From Cellulomonas telluris (GTDB lineage Bacteria; Actinomycetota; Actinomycetes; Actinomycetales; Cellulomonadaceae), in NCBI RefSeq assembly GCF_004886325.1, contig NZ_QXFN01000002.1, forward strand, positions 682,001 through 746,000: DNA of 64,000 nt, written 5' to 3'. Made by a program: the position numbers and the translations under genes. Positions 19,878 to 30,619 of the stretch are shown piece after piece. The notes below the pieces were generated by a model. The model was given only the letters and a program-made list of their open reading frames with translations. It did not search any database and was not told the origin of the DNA. Numbering within the stretch: the stretch's first letter is position 1; each line of letters begins with the position of its first letter.

Positions 19878-21398
19878 ATGAAGCTCGAGCTGCGCGGCAT
19901 CACCAAGCGCTTCGGCGCGCTGGTCGCGAACGACCACATCGACCTCACGGTCGAACCCGGGCAGATCCACTGCCTGCTCGGCGAGAACGGTGCGGGCAAG
20001 TCGACGCTCATGAACGTCCTGTACGGCCTCTACCAGGCCGACGAGGGCGAGATCCTGCTCGACGGCCGCGAGCAGCACTTCGCCGGGCCGGGCGACGCGA
20101 TGGCCGCCGGGATCGGCATGGTGCACCAGCACTTCATGCTCATCCCCGTCTTCACCGTCGCGGAGAACGTCATGCTCGGCCACGAGCAGACGCGGGCCGG
20201 CGGCCGGCTCGACCTCGACGCCGCGCGCTCGCGCGTGCGCGAGATCGCCGACCGCTTCGGCTTCCACGTCGACCCCGACGCGCTCGTCGAGGACCTGCCC
20301 GTCGGCGTGCAGCAGCGCGTCGAGATCATCAAGGCGCTCTCGCGCGACGCCCGCGTCCTCGTCTTCGACGAGCCGACCGCGGTGCTGACGCCGCAGGAGA
20401 CCGACGAGCTCATGGCGATCATGCGCCAGCTCAAGGAGTCCGGCGCCGCCATCGTCTTCATCACCCACAAGCTGCGCGAGGTCCGCGAGGTCGCGGACCG
20501 GATCACCGTCGTGCGCCGTGGCGCGGTGGTGGGGGAGGCCAGCCCGACCGCGTCCGACGCGGAGCTGGCCTCGCTCATGGTCGGCCGCGCCGTCGAGCTC
20601 ACCGTGCAGAAGGACGACGCCGTCCCCGCCGGGCGGGGCCTGGAGGTCCGGAACCTCGAGGTGACGGACGCGCGCGGCACGGTCCTCGTCGACGACGTCT
20701 CGTTCGAGGTGCGCGGCGGGGAGATCCTCGTGGTCGCCGGCGTCCAGGGCAACGGCCAGACCGAGCTCGCGGAGGCCCTCGCCGGGCTCGCGGAGCACGT
20801 GCGCGGCTCGGTGCGGCTCGACGGCGATGAGCTGGTCGGCCGCAACGTGCGCCAGGTGCTCGACGCGGGCGTCGGGTTCGTGCCCGAGGACCGCAACGAG
20901 GACGGCCTCGTGGGCACCTTCAGCGTCGCGGACAACCTCGTGCTCAACCGCACCGACGGGCCGCCGTTCGTCCGGTCCGGCGCCCTGCAGCTGCGGGCGC
21001 GCGACGCGTTCGCGCGCGAGAAGGTCGAGGAGTTCGACATCCGCACGCAGGGCATCGACACGCCGGTCGGCCGCCTGTCCGGGGGCAACCAGCAGAAGGT
21101 CGTGCTGGCCCGCGAGCTCTCGCGCGAGCTGCGCCTGCTCGTCGCGGCCCAGCCGACGCGCGGCGTCGACGTCGGGTCGATCGAGTTCATCCACAAGCGG
21201 ATCGTCGAGACGCGCGACGCGGGCGTGCCCGTGGTCGTCGTCTCCACCGAGCTCGACGAGGCCGTCGCGCTCGGCGACCGCATCCTCGTCATGTACCGCG
21301 GACGCGTCGTCGGGATCGTCCCGGCGACCACCCCGCGCGACCAGCTCGGCCTCATGATGGCCGGCATCGCGCCCGGGACGGAGGGAGAGGCCGCGTGA
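19878..21398 (+). CDS. Nucleoside ABC importer, duplicated ATPase (NupA/YufO type)
   Basis: 506 residues with two ABC cassettes. The first has a full Walker A (LLGENGAGKSTLMNVLYG), a degenerate signature LPVGVQQRVEIIKAL and Walker B RVLVFDEPTAVLTP. The second has a degenerate Walker A (VAGVQGNGQTELAEAL), an intact signature LSGGNQQKVVLARELS and the altered Walker B LLVAAQPTRGVDVG. This asymmetry is typical of sugar and nucleoside importers. The ATG at 19878 begins the conserved MKLELRGITKRFG, so in-frame upstream starts are unlikely. Confidence 0.92.
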   Translation: MKLELRGITKRFGALVANDHIDLTVEPGQIHCLLGENGAGKSTLMNVLYGLYQADEGEILLDGREQHFAGPGDAMAAGIGMVHQHFMLIPVFTVAENVMLGHEQTRAGGRLDLDAARSRVREIADRFGFHVDPDALVEDLPVGVQQRVEIIKALSRDARVLVFDEPTAVLTPQETDELMAIMRQLKESGAAIVFITHKLREVREVADRITVVRRGAVVGEASPTASDAELASLMVGRAVELTVQKDDAVPAGRGLEVRNLEVTDARGTVLVDDVSFEVRGGEILVVAGVQGNGQTELAEALAGLAEHVRGSVRLDGDELVGRNVRQVLDAGVGFVPEDRNEDGLVGTFSVADNLVLNRTDGPPFVRSGALQLRARDAFAREKVEEFDIRTQGIDTPVGRLSGGNQQKVVLARELSRELRLLVAAQPTRGVDVGSIEFIHKRIVETRDAGVPVVVVSTELDEAVALGDRILVMYRGRVVGIVPATTPRDQLGLMMAGIAPGTEGEAA

Positions 21399-22717
21399 GC
21401 GAGCCGACACGCGCTGCGGCGCCGGCGGGGGCCGCACCGGCTCCTGCCACGGACACCGGCGGCACCGACGGGGGCGCCGCGACGCCACCCGGCGACCGGC
21501 GCTGGCACGAGGCCTTCGCCCGCATCGTCTCGGGCGGCTGGGCCGTCTCCCTCGGTGCGGTGGTGCTCGCGATCCTCGCGGGCTCCGTGATGATCGCGTT
21601 CACCGACGAGGCGGTGCAGGAGTCGGCGGGCTACTTCTTCGCCCGCCCCGCCGACACGTTCGCCGCGATCGGCCAGGCCGTCGGCGGCGCGTACGCCGCG
21701 CTCTTCCGGGGCGCCGTGTGGAACTACGAGGCGGACTCGTTCGCGGCGGCCGTGCGTCCGCTGACGCAGTCGCTCACGTACGCGACGCCGCTGATCGCGG
21801 CGGGCCTCGGCGTGGCCGTGGCGTTCCGCGCCGGCATGTTCAACATCGGCGGCCAGGGGCAGCTGCTCGTCTCGGCCGCGGCCGCGGGCTGGGTCGGCTT
21901 CGCGTTCGACCTCCCCGTCGGCCTGCACCTCGTCGTGGCCGTGGTGGTCGGCATCCTCGCCGGGGCGCTGTGGGCGGGGATCGCGGGCCTGCTCAAGGCC
22001 GCGACGGGCGCCCACGAGGTGATCGTCACGATCATGCTCAACTACATCGCGTTCTACCTGCTGTCCTACCTGCTCGCGACCCCCGGCCTGCTGCAGGCGC
22101 CGGGGTCCGCGAACCCGAAGACGCCGGCCATGGCGGAGACGGCGGTGATGCCGGGCCTGCTCGGGGACCGCTACAACCTGCACGTCGGCTTCCTGCTCGT
22201 GCTCGGGGCGGTCGTCCTCGTGTGGTGGCTGCTCAACCGCTCGAGCCTCGGCTTCGGCTTCCGGGCCCTCGGCGAGAACGCGCACGCCGCCCGCGTCGCC
22301 GGCATCGACGTCCGCCGGACCACGGTCCTCGCGATGGGCGTCGCCGGCGCCCTCGTCGGCCTGGCGGGCACCACGCAGGTGCTCGGGCTCATCACGACCG
22401 GCTTCGGCGCCGACATCGACGCCGGTGTGGGCTTCGACGCGATCACCGTGGCGCTGCTGGGCGGGTCGAGCCCCGTGGGCGTGCTCCTGGCCGGCATCCT
22501 CTTCGGCGCCTTCAAGGCGGGCGGGTCGTCGATGCAGGCGCTGGAGGGCGTGCCGATCGAGATCGTCCTCGTCGTGCAGTCCCTCATCGTGCTGTTCATC
22601 GCCGCACCGCCGCTCGTGCGGGCCGTGTTCCGGCTCCCGCAGCCCGGCGGGCGCGCGCGCCGACGGCCCGGCCGCGGTGCCACCGGCACCCCGACGTCGC
22701 AGGAGGTGGCGGCATGA
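21395..22717 (+). CDS. Nucleoside ABC importer permease 1 (NupP/YufP type)
   Basis: 440 residues, GTG start overlapping the ATPase stop (GTGA). About ten membrane helices. The segments FRAGMFNIGGQGQLLVSAAAAG and ATGAHEVIVTIMLNYIAFYLLS are characteristic of the BPD_transp_2 family that partners BMP binding proteins. A 40-residue Pro/Ala-rich N-terminal tail precedes the first helix. It forms the membrane channel with the second permease. Confidence 0.92.
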   Translation: MSEPTRAAAPAGAAPAPATDTGGTDGGAATPPGDRRWHEAFARIVSGGWAVSLGAVVLAILAGSVMIAFTDEAVQESAGYFFARPADTFAAIGQAVGGAYAALFRGAVWNYEADSFAAAVRPLTQSLTYATPLIAAGLGVAVAFRAGMFNIGGQGQLLVSAAAAGWVGFAFDLPVGLHLVVAVVVGILAGALWAGIAGLLKAATGAHEVIVTIMLNYIAFYLLSYLLATPGLLQAPGSANPKTPAMAETAVMPGLLGDRYNLHVGFLLVLGAVVLVWWLLNRSSLGFGFRALGENAHAARVAGIDVRRTTVLAMGVAGALVGLAGTTQVLGLITTGFGADIDAGVGFDAITVALLGGSSPVGVLLAGILFGAFKAGGSSMQALEGVPIEIVLVVQSLIVLFIAAPPLVRAVFRLPQPGGRARRRPGRGATGTPTSQEVAA

Positions 22718-24003
22718 CCGCGACGCTCGCGCCCACGCCCGAGGACGTCGTGCAGCACCGCACCGTCACGGTCGTCAGCCGCAAGGCCCCGATCGCCCTC
22801 GGCGTCGTCACGGCCCTGTTCGCGCTCCTGCTGCTGCTCGCGGCCCGCGCCGGCGACGCCACGTTCCGCCTCGCCTCGGAGGGGGACCTCGTCGCGCTGC
22901 CCGACGTGACGGTGCCCGGCACCGCCACCGCGTGGGTGTGCGTCGCGCTGGGTGCCGCCGGCACGGCCGTCGCGGCGCTGCTCGTCGCGCGCGGCCGGCG
23001 GGTGCCGCTGTGGCTCTCGCTCGTGCTCGCCGTCGTCCTGCTGTTCGGCTTCCTCGCGTGGGCCGCCGCCGGCTCGGCGGGCGACATCCCCGTCACGCGC
23101 CTCGTCGGCGGGTCCGTGCTGCTGGCGGTGCCGATCGTCTTCGGCGCGCTCGGCGGCGTCGTGGGCGAGCGCGCGGGCGTCGTCAACATCGCCATCGAGG
23201 GGCAGCTGCTCGCCGGCGCGTTCTGCGCGGCCGTGGCCGGCACGGTCACGGGCAGCCCGTGGGCGGGCCTGCTCGCCGCGGTCGTCGCGGGCGTGCTCGT
23301 CTCGCTCGTGCTCGGCGTCTTCGCCATCACCTACCGCGTCAACCAGGTGATCGTCGGTGTCGTGCTCAACGTCCTCGTCATCGGCCTGACGAGCTTCCTG
23401 TACTCGCAGGTGCTCGTGCCGAACGCCGAGACGCTCAACGCCACGACCCGGTTCAGCCGCATCGCGATCCCGCTGCTCGCGGACATCCCGGTCGTCGGCC
23501 CGGCGCTGTTCAACCAGAGCGTCGTCGTCTACCTCATGTACCTCGCCGTGCCCGCGATCTGGTTCGCCCTCGCACGCACCCGGTGGGGCCTGCGCCTGCG
23601 GGCCGTCGGCGAGCACCCCAAGGCCGCCGACACGGTCGGGATCAAGGTCGGCCGCACGCGCTACCTGGCGCTCGTGGTGGCCGGCGCGATCGCCGGCGTG
23701 GGCGGCGCGTTCTACACCGTCGTGTCGGTGTCGAGCTTCGGCAAGGAGATGACGGCCGGCGCCGGCTTCATCGCGCTCGCCGCCGTCATCTTCGGCAAGT
23801 GGGACCCGGTGCGCGCGGCGCTCGCGGCCCTGCTGTTCGGCTTCGCGTCGAACCTCGAGGGGGCCCTGAGCATCGTCGGGGCGCCCGTGCCGAGCCAGTT
23901 CATGCTGATGCTGCCGTACGTGGTGACGATCTTCGCGGTCGCGGGGCTCGTGGGGCGCTCGCGTGCGCCCGCCGCGTCCGGCCAGCCCTACGTCAAGGAG
24001 TGA
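22714..24003 (+). CDS. Nucleoside ABC importer permease 2 (NupQ/YufQ type)
   Basis: 429 residues, ATG overlapping the previous stop (ATGA). It has two or three extra helices at the N-terminus, then the conserved core GGVVGERAGVVNIAIEGQLLAGAF, TYRVNQVIVGVVLNVLVIGLTSF and GAGFIALAAVIFGKWDP. Family members are often shorter (about 300 aa), so the roughly 120-residue N-terminal membrane extension is notable but occurs in other actinobacteria. Confidence 0.92.
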   Translation: MTATLAPTPEDVVQHRTVTVVSRKAPIALGVVTALFALLLLLAARAGDATFRLASEGDLVALPDVTVPGTATAWVCVALGAAGTAVAALLVARGRRVPLWLSLVLAVVLLFGFLAWAAAGSAGDIPVTRLVGGSVLLAVPIVFGALGGVVGERAGVVNIAIEGQLLAGAFCAAVAGTVTGSPWAGLLAAVVAGVLVSLVLGVFAITYRVNQVIVGVVLNVLVIGLTSFLYSQVLVPNAETLNATTRFSRIAIPLLADIPVVGPALFNQSVVVYLMYLAVPAIWFALARTRWGLRLRAVGEHPKAADTVGIKVGRTRYLALVVAGAIAGVGGAFYTVVSVSSFGKEMTAGAGFIALAAVIFGKWDPVRAALAALLFGFASNLEGALSIVGAPVPSQFMLMLPYVVTIFAVAGLVGRSRAPAASGQPYVKE

Positions 24004-24005
24004 CC

Positions 24006-24424
24006 GTGACCCACCCCCAGGTCGACTGGGACGCGCTGCGCGCCGCCGCGCGCGACATGCTGCCGCGGGCGTACGTGCCCTACTCGCGGTTCCCGGTGGG
24101 CGTCGCGGCGCTCGTCGACGACGGCCGCGTCGTCACCGGCTGCAACGTCGAGAACGCGTCGTACGGCGTCACGCTGTGCGCCGAGTGCAGCCTCGTGTCG
24201 ATGCTGCACGTGACGGGCGGCGGCCGGCTGGTCGCGTTCACCTGCGTGGACGGCCACGGCAACGTGCTGGCGCCGTGCGGGCGCTGCCGGCAGCTGCTGT
24301 TCGAGCACGGCGGCCCGGACCTGCTCGTCGAGACCGTGCGGGGCGTGCGCCCGATGAGCGAGGTGCTGCCCGACGCGTTCGGTCCGGTGGACCTGGTCGA
24401 GCGGGGCGCGGGGGAGGAGCAGGC

Positions 24425-24428
<4 letters not shown>
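24006..24428 (+). CDS. cdd: Cytidine deaminase
   Basis: 140 residues, the homotetrameric size class. Zinc ligands are Cys about 58, Cys about 91 and Cys about 94 in TLCAECSLV and PCGRCRQLL, with catalytic Glu about 60. CNVENASYGVTLCAE is diagnostic. It converts cytidine and deoxycytidine to uridine and deoxyuridine. The GTG start is 2 nt after the permease stop, and the stop overlaps deoA. Confidence 0.95.
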
Positions 24429-25720
<1,292 letters not shown>

Positions 25721-25811
25721 CCCGGCGGGCGCTGCCCGTCGCCTCCCATGGCAGGCGGGCGGGGCGCCCTGCACGATGGGGACGTCCCACCCACCTGTCC
25801 GAGGAGGAGCC

Positions 25812-25871
25812 ATGAACTCACCCCACCCGATAGTTCGCTGCGCTCACGATCGCGCGGGGGCCCCGGCATGA
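25812..25871 (+). CDS. 19-residue upstream ORF with conserved AHDRAGAP tail (copy A)
   Basis: MNSPHPIVRCAHDRAGAPA, preceded by a strong AGGAGG 4 nt from the ATG. Its TGA overlaps the ATG of the next gene (ATGA). An ORF of exactly the same length with the same C-terminal AHDRAGAP sits in the same position at 33621-33680. I do not recognise the peptide. It looks like a translationally coupled leader; whether the peptide or the RNA matters is unknown. Confidence 0.55.
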   Translation: MNSPHPIVRCAHDRAGAPA

Positions 25872-25874
25872 GCA
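25840..25874 (+). repeat. 35-bp repeat over a start codon (copy A)
   Basis: Matches 33649-33683 at 33 of 35 positions. The core is CGCTCACGA, one variable base, then CGCGCGGGGGCCCCGG, ending in ATGAGCA. It covers the end of the upstream ORF and the start of the gene. Confidence 0.6.
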
Positions 25875-26119
25875 CCGTGCCCGGGAACGACGCCTGGCGC
25901 GACGCGGGGCTGGTCCCCGTCGACCCCGACGCACCTGCGCGGCTGACCGACCCGGCGGACGAGCCGGAGCGGGACGCGCTGCCCGAGCGCGCCGACCCGG
26001 AGGAGTACACGCCCGCGGTCCCGCGGCCGGACCTCGCCGACGCCGCGAACGAGGCGGACGTCGCCGAGCAGGCCGCCGAGGTGCCGATCGACGAGGAGGA
26101 CGAGGTCCAGGGGGAGTGA
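25868..26119 (+). CDS. Small acidic hypothetical protein
   Basis: 83 residues beginning MSTVPGNDAWRDAGLVPVDPDAP and ending in an acidic run (PIDEEDEVQGE), with no membrane segment, Cys or recognisable domain. Rich in Asp, Glu, Pro and Ala, it is likely disordered. It is translated through an ATGA overlap from the 19-codon upstream ORF and lies just before add. I cannot assign a function; similar short acidic proteins near add occur in related genomes only as hypotheticals, as far as I know. Confidence 0.65.
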   Translation: MSTVPGNDAWRDAGLVPVDPDAPARLTDPADEPERDALPERADPEEYTPAVPRPDLADAANEADVAEQAAEVPIDEEDEVQGE

Positions 26120-26129
26120 GCCGTCCCGC

Positions 26130-26135
26130 TACGGT
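26130..26135 (+). promoter_or_regulatory. add: Candidate -10 of a leaderless add transcript
   Basis: TACGGT ends 6 nt before the add ATG, with no ribosome site between. Confidence 0.5.
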
Positions 26136-26141
26136 GGACGC

Positions 26142-27275
26142 ATGACCGCGCACCTCCCGGCGTCGGGCACGCCCGACGCCGATCCCGGCGCGGCCGTCCG
26201 CGCACTGCCCAAGGTCCTGCTGCACGACCACCTGGACGGCGGCCTGCGACCGGCGACCGTCGTCGAGCTCGCCGCGCAGGCCGGCCACACGCTGCCCACC
26301 ACGGACCCCGACGCGCTCGGGCGCTGGTTCGTCGAGGCGGCGTCGTCCGGCTCGCTCGAGCGCTACCTCGAGACGTTCGACCACACGGTGGGCGTCCTGC
26401 AGACGGCCGACGCCCTGCACCGGGTCGCGCGCGAGACCGTGCTCGACCTCGCGGCGGACGGCGTCGTGCACGCCGAGGAGCGGTACGCGCCCGAGCAGCA
26501 CCAGCGCGGCGGGCTGTCGCTGCAGGCCGTCGTCGACGCCGTCCGGGCCGGTCTCGAGGACGGCATGGCGGAGGCCCGCGACGCGGGTCACGAGATCCGG
26601 GTGACGCAGGTCCTCTCGGCGATGCGCCAGGCGGACCGCGCCGAGGAGGTCGCCGCGCTCGCGCTGGCGAACCGGGACGCGGGCGTCGTCGCGTTCGACG
26701 TCGCCGGGCCCGAGGCCGGCTTCCCGGCGTCGCGGCACGCCGCGGCGTTCCGGACGCTGCGGCAGGAGAGCTTCCCGGTCACCGTGCACGCCGGCGAGGG
26801 CGCGGGCCTCGACTCGATCGCCGACGCCCTGCACGGTGCCCTCGCGCTGCGCCTCGGGCACGGCGTGCGCATCGCCGACGACGTGCAGGTCGGCGCCGAC
26901 GGCGCGCCCCGGCTCGGGCGGCTCGCGCACTGGGTCCGGGACCGCCGCGTGCCGCTCGAGGTCTGCCCGTCGTCGAACCTGCAGACCGGCGCGGCCGCGT
27001 CCGTCGCCGAGCACCCCGTCACGCTGCTGCTGCGTCTCGGCTTCGAGGTCACCGTCAGCACCGACAACCGCCTGCAGTCCGGCACGTCGCTCTCGCGCGA
27101 GCTCGAGCTGCTCGTCCGCGAGGCCGGGTGGACCCACGACGACGTCGTCGCGGTCCAGGTGGCCGCCGCACGCCACGCGTTCCTGCACGAGGACGAGCGC
27201 CGCGCGCTCGTCGACCGCATCGTCCGCCCGGCCGGCACGCCGGGCACCGCACGGCCCGGGAGGCACCGCGCATGA
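26142..27275 (+). CDS. add: Adenosine deaminase
   Basis: 377 residues of the metal-dependent TIM-barrel family. The zinc ligands are in [14 protein letters not shown] (the usual HxHLDG appears here as HDHLDGG), [11 protein letters not shown] holds a further His and the catalytic Glu, and [12 protein letters not shown] carries the conserved Asp pair region; [10 protein letters not shown] is also typical. It deaminates adenosine and deoxyadenosine to the inosine forms that PunA then cleaves. The stop overlaps the deoC ATG. Confidence 0.94.
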   Translation: MTAHLPASGTPDADPGAAVRALPKVLLHDHLDGGLRPATVVELAAQAGHTLPTTDPDALGRWFVEAASSGSLERYLETFDHTVGVLQTADALHRVARETVLDLAADGVVHAEERYAPEQHQRGGLSLQAVVDAVRAGLEDGMAEARDAGHEIRVTQVLSAMRQADRAEEVAALALANRDAGVVAFDVAGPEAGFPASRHAAAFRTLRQESFPVTVHAGEGAGLDSIADALHGALALRLGHGVRIADDVQVGADGAPRLGRLAHWVRDRRVPLEVCPSSNLQTGAAASVAEHPVTLLLRLGFEVTVSTDNRLQSGTSLSRELELLVREAGWTHDDVVAVQVAAARHAFLHEDERRALVDRIVRPAGTPGTARPGRHRA

Positions 27276-27979
27276 CCACCGACCCCACCACCCCGACCGA
27301 CGCCGTCGCGCTCGCCCGGTACGTCGACCACACGCTGCTCAAGCCGGAGGCCACCCGCGCCGACGTCGAGGCCCTCGTGGCCGAGGGCGTGCGGCTCGGC
27401 GTGTACGCCGTGTGCGTGTCGCCGTCGTTCCTGCCGCTGGAGGTGCCGGTCGGCCTGGACGGCGAGCCGGACCTGCTGGTCGCGACCGTCTGCGGGTTCC
27501 CGTCCGGCAAGCACCACAGCGACGTCAAGGCCGCGGAGGCCGCGCGGGCGGTGCGCGACGGCGCCGCCGAGGTCGACATGGTGATCGACGTCGGGGCGGC
27601 GAAGGCCGGGCGGTTCGCCGACGTCGCGGCGGACGTCGCGGCGGTGCGGGCCGCCGTGCCCGCGCCGACCGTGCTCAAGGTCATCATCGAGTCGGCCGCC
27701 CTGACCGACGAGGAGATCGTCGCCGTGTGCGAGGCCGCGGAGGCGTCGGGCGCCGACTACGTCAAGACGTCCACCGGCTTCCACCCCGCCGGCGGCGCGA
27801 GCGTGCACGCCGTGCGGCTCATGGCGCAGACGGTCGGGGGGCGCCTCGGGGTCAAGGCCTCCGGCGGCATCCGCACCGCCGAGGACGCGCTCGCGATGAT
27901 CGACGCCGGGGCGACCCGGCTCGGCCTGTCCGGGACCGCCGCCGTGCTCGGCGGCCTCACCGCCGACGCGGGCTACTGA
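27272..27979 (+). CDS. deoC: Deoxyribose-phosphate aldolase
   Basis: 235 residues, normal length. The Schiff-base Lys is in YVKTSTGFH, with the second active-site Lys in [23 protein letters not shown] and [10 protein letters not shown] complete the class I aldolase pattern. It splits deoxyribose-5-phosphate to acetaldehyde and glyceraldehyde-3-phosphate, the last step of deoxynucleoside catabolism. Coupled to add by an ATGA overlap. Confidence 0.95.
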   Translation: MTTDPTTPTDAVALARYVDHTLLKPEATRADVEALVAEGVRLGVYAVCVSPSFLPLEVPVGLDGEPDLLVATVCGFPSGKHHSDVKAAEAARAVRDGAAEVDMVIDVGAAKAGRFADVAADVAAVRAAVPAPTVLKVIIESAALTDEEIVAVCEAAEASGADYVKTSTGFHPAGGASVHAVRLMAQTVGGRLGVKASGGIRTAEDALAMIDAGATRLGLSGTAAVLGGLTADAGY

Positions 27980-28065
27980 CCGGCCGACCCTCCCGCTGCG
28001 TGAGAGCACGGTGAGAATCCGGTCCACGGCCGGGTGAAACACCGCGAGCCGGGACGTCCCGGGCG

Positions 28066-28095
28066 TTGACTCGGGGGACGACGCGCGACGATGGT
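28066..28095 (+). promoter_or_regulatory. Candidate promoter of the secreted CBM2 protein gene
   Basis: TTGACT (28066-28071), an 18-bp spacer, then GATGGT (28090-28095), leaving a leader of about 100 nt. This is one of the few recognisable -35 boxes in the window. Confidence 0.45.
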
Positions 28096-28200
28096 GGACA
28101 CCTGTCCGACCCGTCGTCCCCGGGACGGACCACGCAGCACGGCAGGGCACGGTCCGGCGGACCTCGGCGCGTGCGCACCGGGCGGGAGGAGACGCACGCG

Positions 28201-30549
28201 GTGATGGCGAGGATCGGCCGGAGCACGCTCGCCGCCGTGCTCGCCGTGCCGTTCGTCCTCGGCGCCGTGCTCGCGGGGGCGCTCGCCAGCAGCGACGGCG
28301 GTGCCCCCGGCCTCGTCGTGCCCACGACGTGGAGGGCGGTGTGGGACGCCGCCCACGTGCGGGTCGGGGAGCACGTCGCGCTCGCCTGGGGCGACCGCGC
28401 CGGCGAGGACCCACGGGCCGCCGCGGACGACCTCGCGTTCGACCCCGCCGCCGCCGTGGCGCGCCTCGAGGCCCTGCACGCGCTGCACGCCGACCTGGGC
28501 CTGGGCCCCGCAGAGGGCCCGGCGGCCGGGCGCAAGGTCCTCGTCGTCGTCGACGGCACCTGGTCGGGCGGGCCCGGGGTCCGTGCCGCACCCCCGGGCG
28601 AGCCGGTGCGGGGCGACGCGAGCCGCGCCGAGGTCCTCGACGACGTCGGGATCGTGCGCGTGACGCCCGCCGTGCTCGCGCCGGACGGCGAGGGCGCGAC
28701 GGACGCGACGCAGGCGCCCGCCCCGCCGGGGGGCGTGGAGGCCGGCACCTCGTGGGAGCTGGCGCGTGCCGCCGCCGAGGTGGCGCTGCGCCTGACCGAG
28801 GGCGGCCCGGACGGCGGTCCGCCCGGGGCCGCCGCCGAGCACTTCCGCTCCACGAGCGCCGCGTACCTGGCGACCCTCGCCGTCCCGGACGGCCACGCGG
28901 GCGTCGGCGAGCTCCTGCGCGCGTCGCACCTCGCCTGGGGCAGCGCCCGGCACGGGGCAGCCGGGTGGCTCCTGCTCGACTCGCTCGTCGCCCGCGCCGA
29001 CCCCGGCGTCGTGGCCGACCTGTGGACCCGGTCCCGGGACGACGAGACGGTCCTCGCGGCCTACGCGCGCCTGACGTCCACCAGCCCCGAGGTCCTCAAC
29101 CGCCGCGTCGCCCAGCACGCCCTGCGCGTCGCGGCGGGGGACGCCGGCGCCCGACCGGGTGCCGCCCCCGTCGAGGCGGTCGACCCCGTGCTGCTCGCCG
29201 ACCTCAGCACGCCCACCGAACCCGTCCCGGGCGACCCCGCCCACCACCGGGTGGTCGGGGCGTTCGCGCCGGGCGCCTACGGCTTCACCATCGTCCGCCT
29301 CGTCCCGGACGGGTCGGGCGGGGACGTGCGGGTCCGGCTCCGCGGGCACGCCGAGGCGCTCGAGCCCGGCACGGCGGGGTGGAGCGTCGGCATGGTGGCG
29401 CTCGGCCCCGCGGGCCCGCGGTACGGCCCCGTGACCGAGACGGCCGACGGCGAGGTCACGCTGACGCCCCGTGCCGGCGAGGAGACCGTGCTGCTCGTCG
29501 TGACCGCGACGCCGCCCGCGGTGCCCACGGCGGCCCCCGGGGCGTTCCCCACGACGACGCGGTACCCGTACGAGTTCCGGGTCGGTGGCGCCGTGGTGGC
29601 CGACCCGGTCGCGACCGAACCGGCCGCCGGGGGGCACCGGCACCCGAACGGAGGGGGCTGGGTCGACGACCGGGCCTCCGTCGACGCGACCGCGTGGGTC
29701 GGTCCGCACGCCGTCGTCCGCGGTGCCGCGCAGGTGCGCGACCAGGCCCGCCTGGAGGGGCGGGCGTGGGTCGAGGACGGCGCGGTGGTGGAGGACCGCG
29801 CGGTCGTCCGCGACGTGGCCCGCGTGGCCGGCGGTGCGCACCTGTCGGGCGAGGTCGTGGTCGGCGGCGACGCCGTGGTCACCACCGCATGCTCGTCCGG
29901 CGAGCACACGGCGTACCGGGCCGACGGCGGCTGCCGCGACGAGGACGCCCCCGCCGACGTGAACCCGCCCGTGACGCCCTTCACGGCGGAGGAGACGGCG
30001 CTGAGCGCGCCCGCCGTGCCGCCCGCGCCGCAGTCCCCGCCCGGGCCCGTCGACCCCGCCCCGGCGTCGCCCCCGGCACCGGCGGAGGGCGGCACGCCGG
30101 CCCCGCCCGTCGGCGGACCGGGTGGCGACGGGAGCGGCGACGGCGGGGCGACCGGGGGCGCCGGCGCGGGCACGCCGCCCCCGGCCGCCCCGGTACCGCC
30201 GTCGCCGGGGGTCGTCGCGCCGCCGCCCGCCGTGCCGGCCGGCGCCTGCACCGCGCGCTACGAGGTGCTGACGTCCTGGCCCGGCGGCTACCAGGTGCAG
30301 GTCACCGTCACGGCCTCGGCGCCGGGCGTGCAGGGGTGGCTGGTCCAGTGGGACGCCGTGCCGGGCGGCGGCATCACCGACTCCTGGGGTGCGGAGATCG
30401 GCACGGGCGGCGGCACCGTGAGCGCCGAGAACCTGTCGTGGAACGGCTCCGTGGCGAACGGGCAGTCCGTCGTGTTCGGCTTCACGGGGCCGGCGGAGGG
30501 CGACGCCGCGCAGGTGGTCCCCCAGGTGCGCTGCACGCAGACCCGCTGA
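28201..30549 (+). CDS. Secreted multidomain protein: DUF6055-like region, left-handed beta-helix, CBM2
   Basis: 782 residues from a GTG (an ATG follows at once) with GGAGGAG about 9 nt upstream. The signal peptide ends near residue 30 (ALASSDG). Residues about 40-320 contain WDAAHVRVGEHVALAWGDRAGED and a helical section ending SPEVLNRRVAQHALRV, resembling DUF6055; no full catalytic motif is seen. Residues about 487-565 are hexapeptide repeats (VDATAWVGPHAVVRGAAQV...), the mark of a left-handed beta-helix. A Pro/Gly linker leads to a C-terminal family 2 carbohydrate-binding module (about 682-782) with a Cys at each end, TSWPGGYQVQVTV and LSWNGSVANGQSVVFGF. It probably binds cellulose or chitin outside the cell; the catalytic or structural role of the front part is unknown. 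Confidence 0.85.
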   Translation: MMARIGRSTLAAVLAVPFVLGAVLAGALASSDGGAPGLVVPTTWRAVWDAAHVRVGEHVALAWGDRAGEDPRAAADDLAFDPAAAVARLEALHALHADLGLGPAEGPAAGRKVLVVVDGTWSGGPGVRAAPPGEPVRGDASRAEVLDDVGIVRVTPAVLAPDGEGATDATQAPAPPGGVEAGTSWELARAAAEVALRLTEGGPDGGPPGAAAEHFRSTSAAYLATLAVPDGHAGVGELLRASHLAWGSARHGAAGWLLLDSLVARADPGVVADLWTRSRDDETVLAAYARLTSTSPEVLNRRVAQHALRVAAGDAGARPGAAPVEAVDPVLLADLSTPTEPVPGDPAHHRVVGAFAPGAYGFTIVRLVPDGSGGDVRVRLRGHAEALEPGTAGWSVGMVALGPAGPRYGPVTETADGEVTLTPRAGEETVLLVVTATPPAVPTAAPGAFPTTTRYPYEFRVGGAVVADPVATEPAAGGHRHPNGGGWVDDRASVDATAWVGPHAVVRGAAQVRDQARLEGRAWVEDGAVVEDRAVVRDVARVAGGAHLSGEVVVGGDAVVTTACSSGEHTAYRADGGCRDEDAPADVNPPVTPFTAEETALSAPAVPPAPQSPPGPVDPAPASPPAPAEGGTPAPPVGGPGGDGSGDGGATGGAGAGTPPPAAPVPPSPGVVAPPPAVPAGACTARYEVLTSWPGGYQVQVTVTASAPGVQGWLVQWDAVPGGGITDSWGAEIGTGGGTVSAENLSWNGSVANGQSVVFGFTGPAEGDAAQVVPQVRCTQTR

Positions 30550-30565
30550 CCCCCGCGGCCCCGCA

Positions 30566-30609
30566 CGCCGACGCCCCCGCCGCCCGCAGGGGCGACGGGG
30601 GCGTCGGCG
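30566..30609. terminator. Bidirectional 14-bp hairpin
   Basis: CGCCGACGCCCCCG (30566-30579) and its exact complement (30596-30609) flank a 16-nt loop between two convergent genes. Confidence 0.6.
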
Positions 30610-30619
30610 CGGTGGGCCG

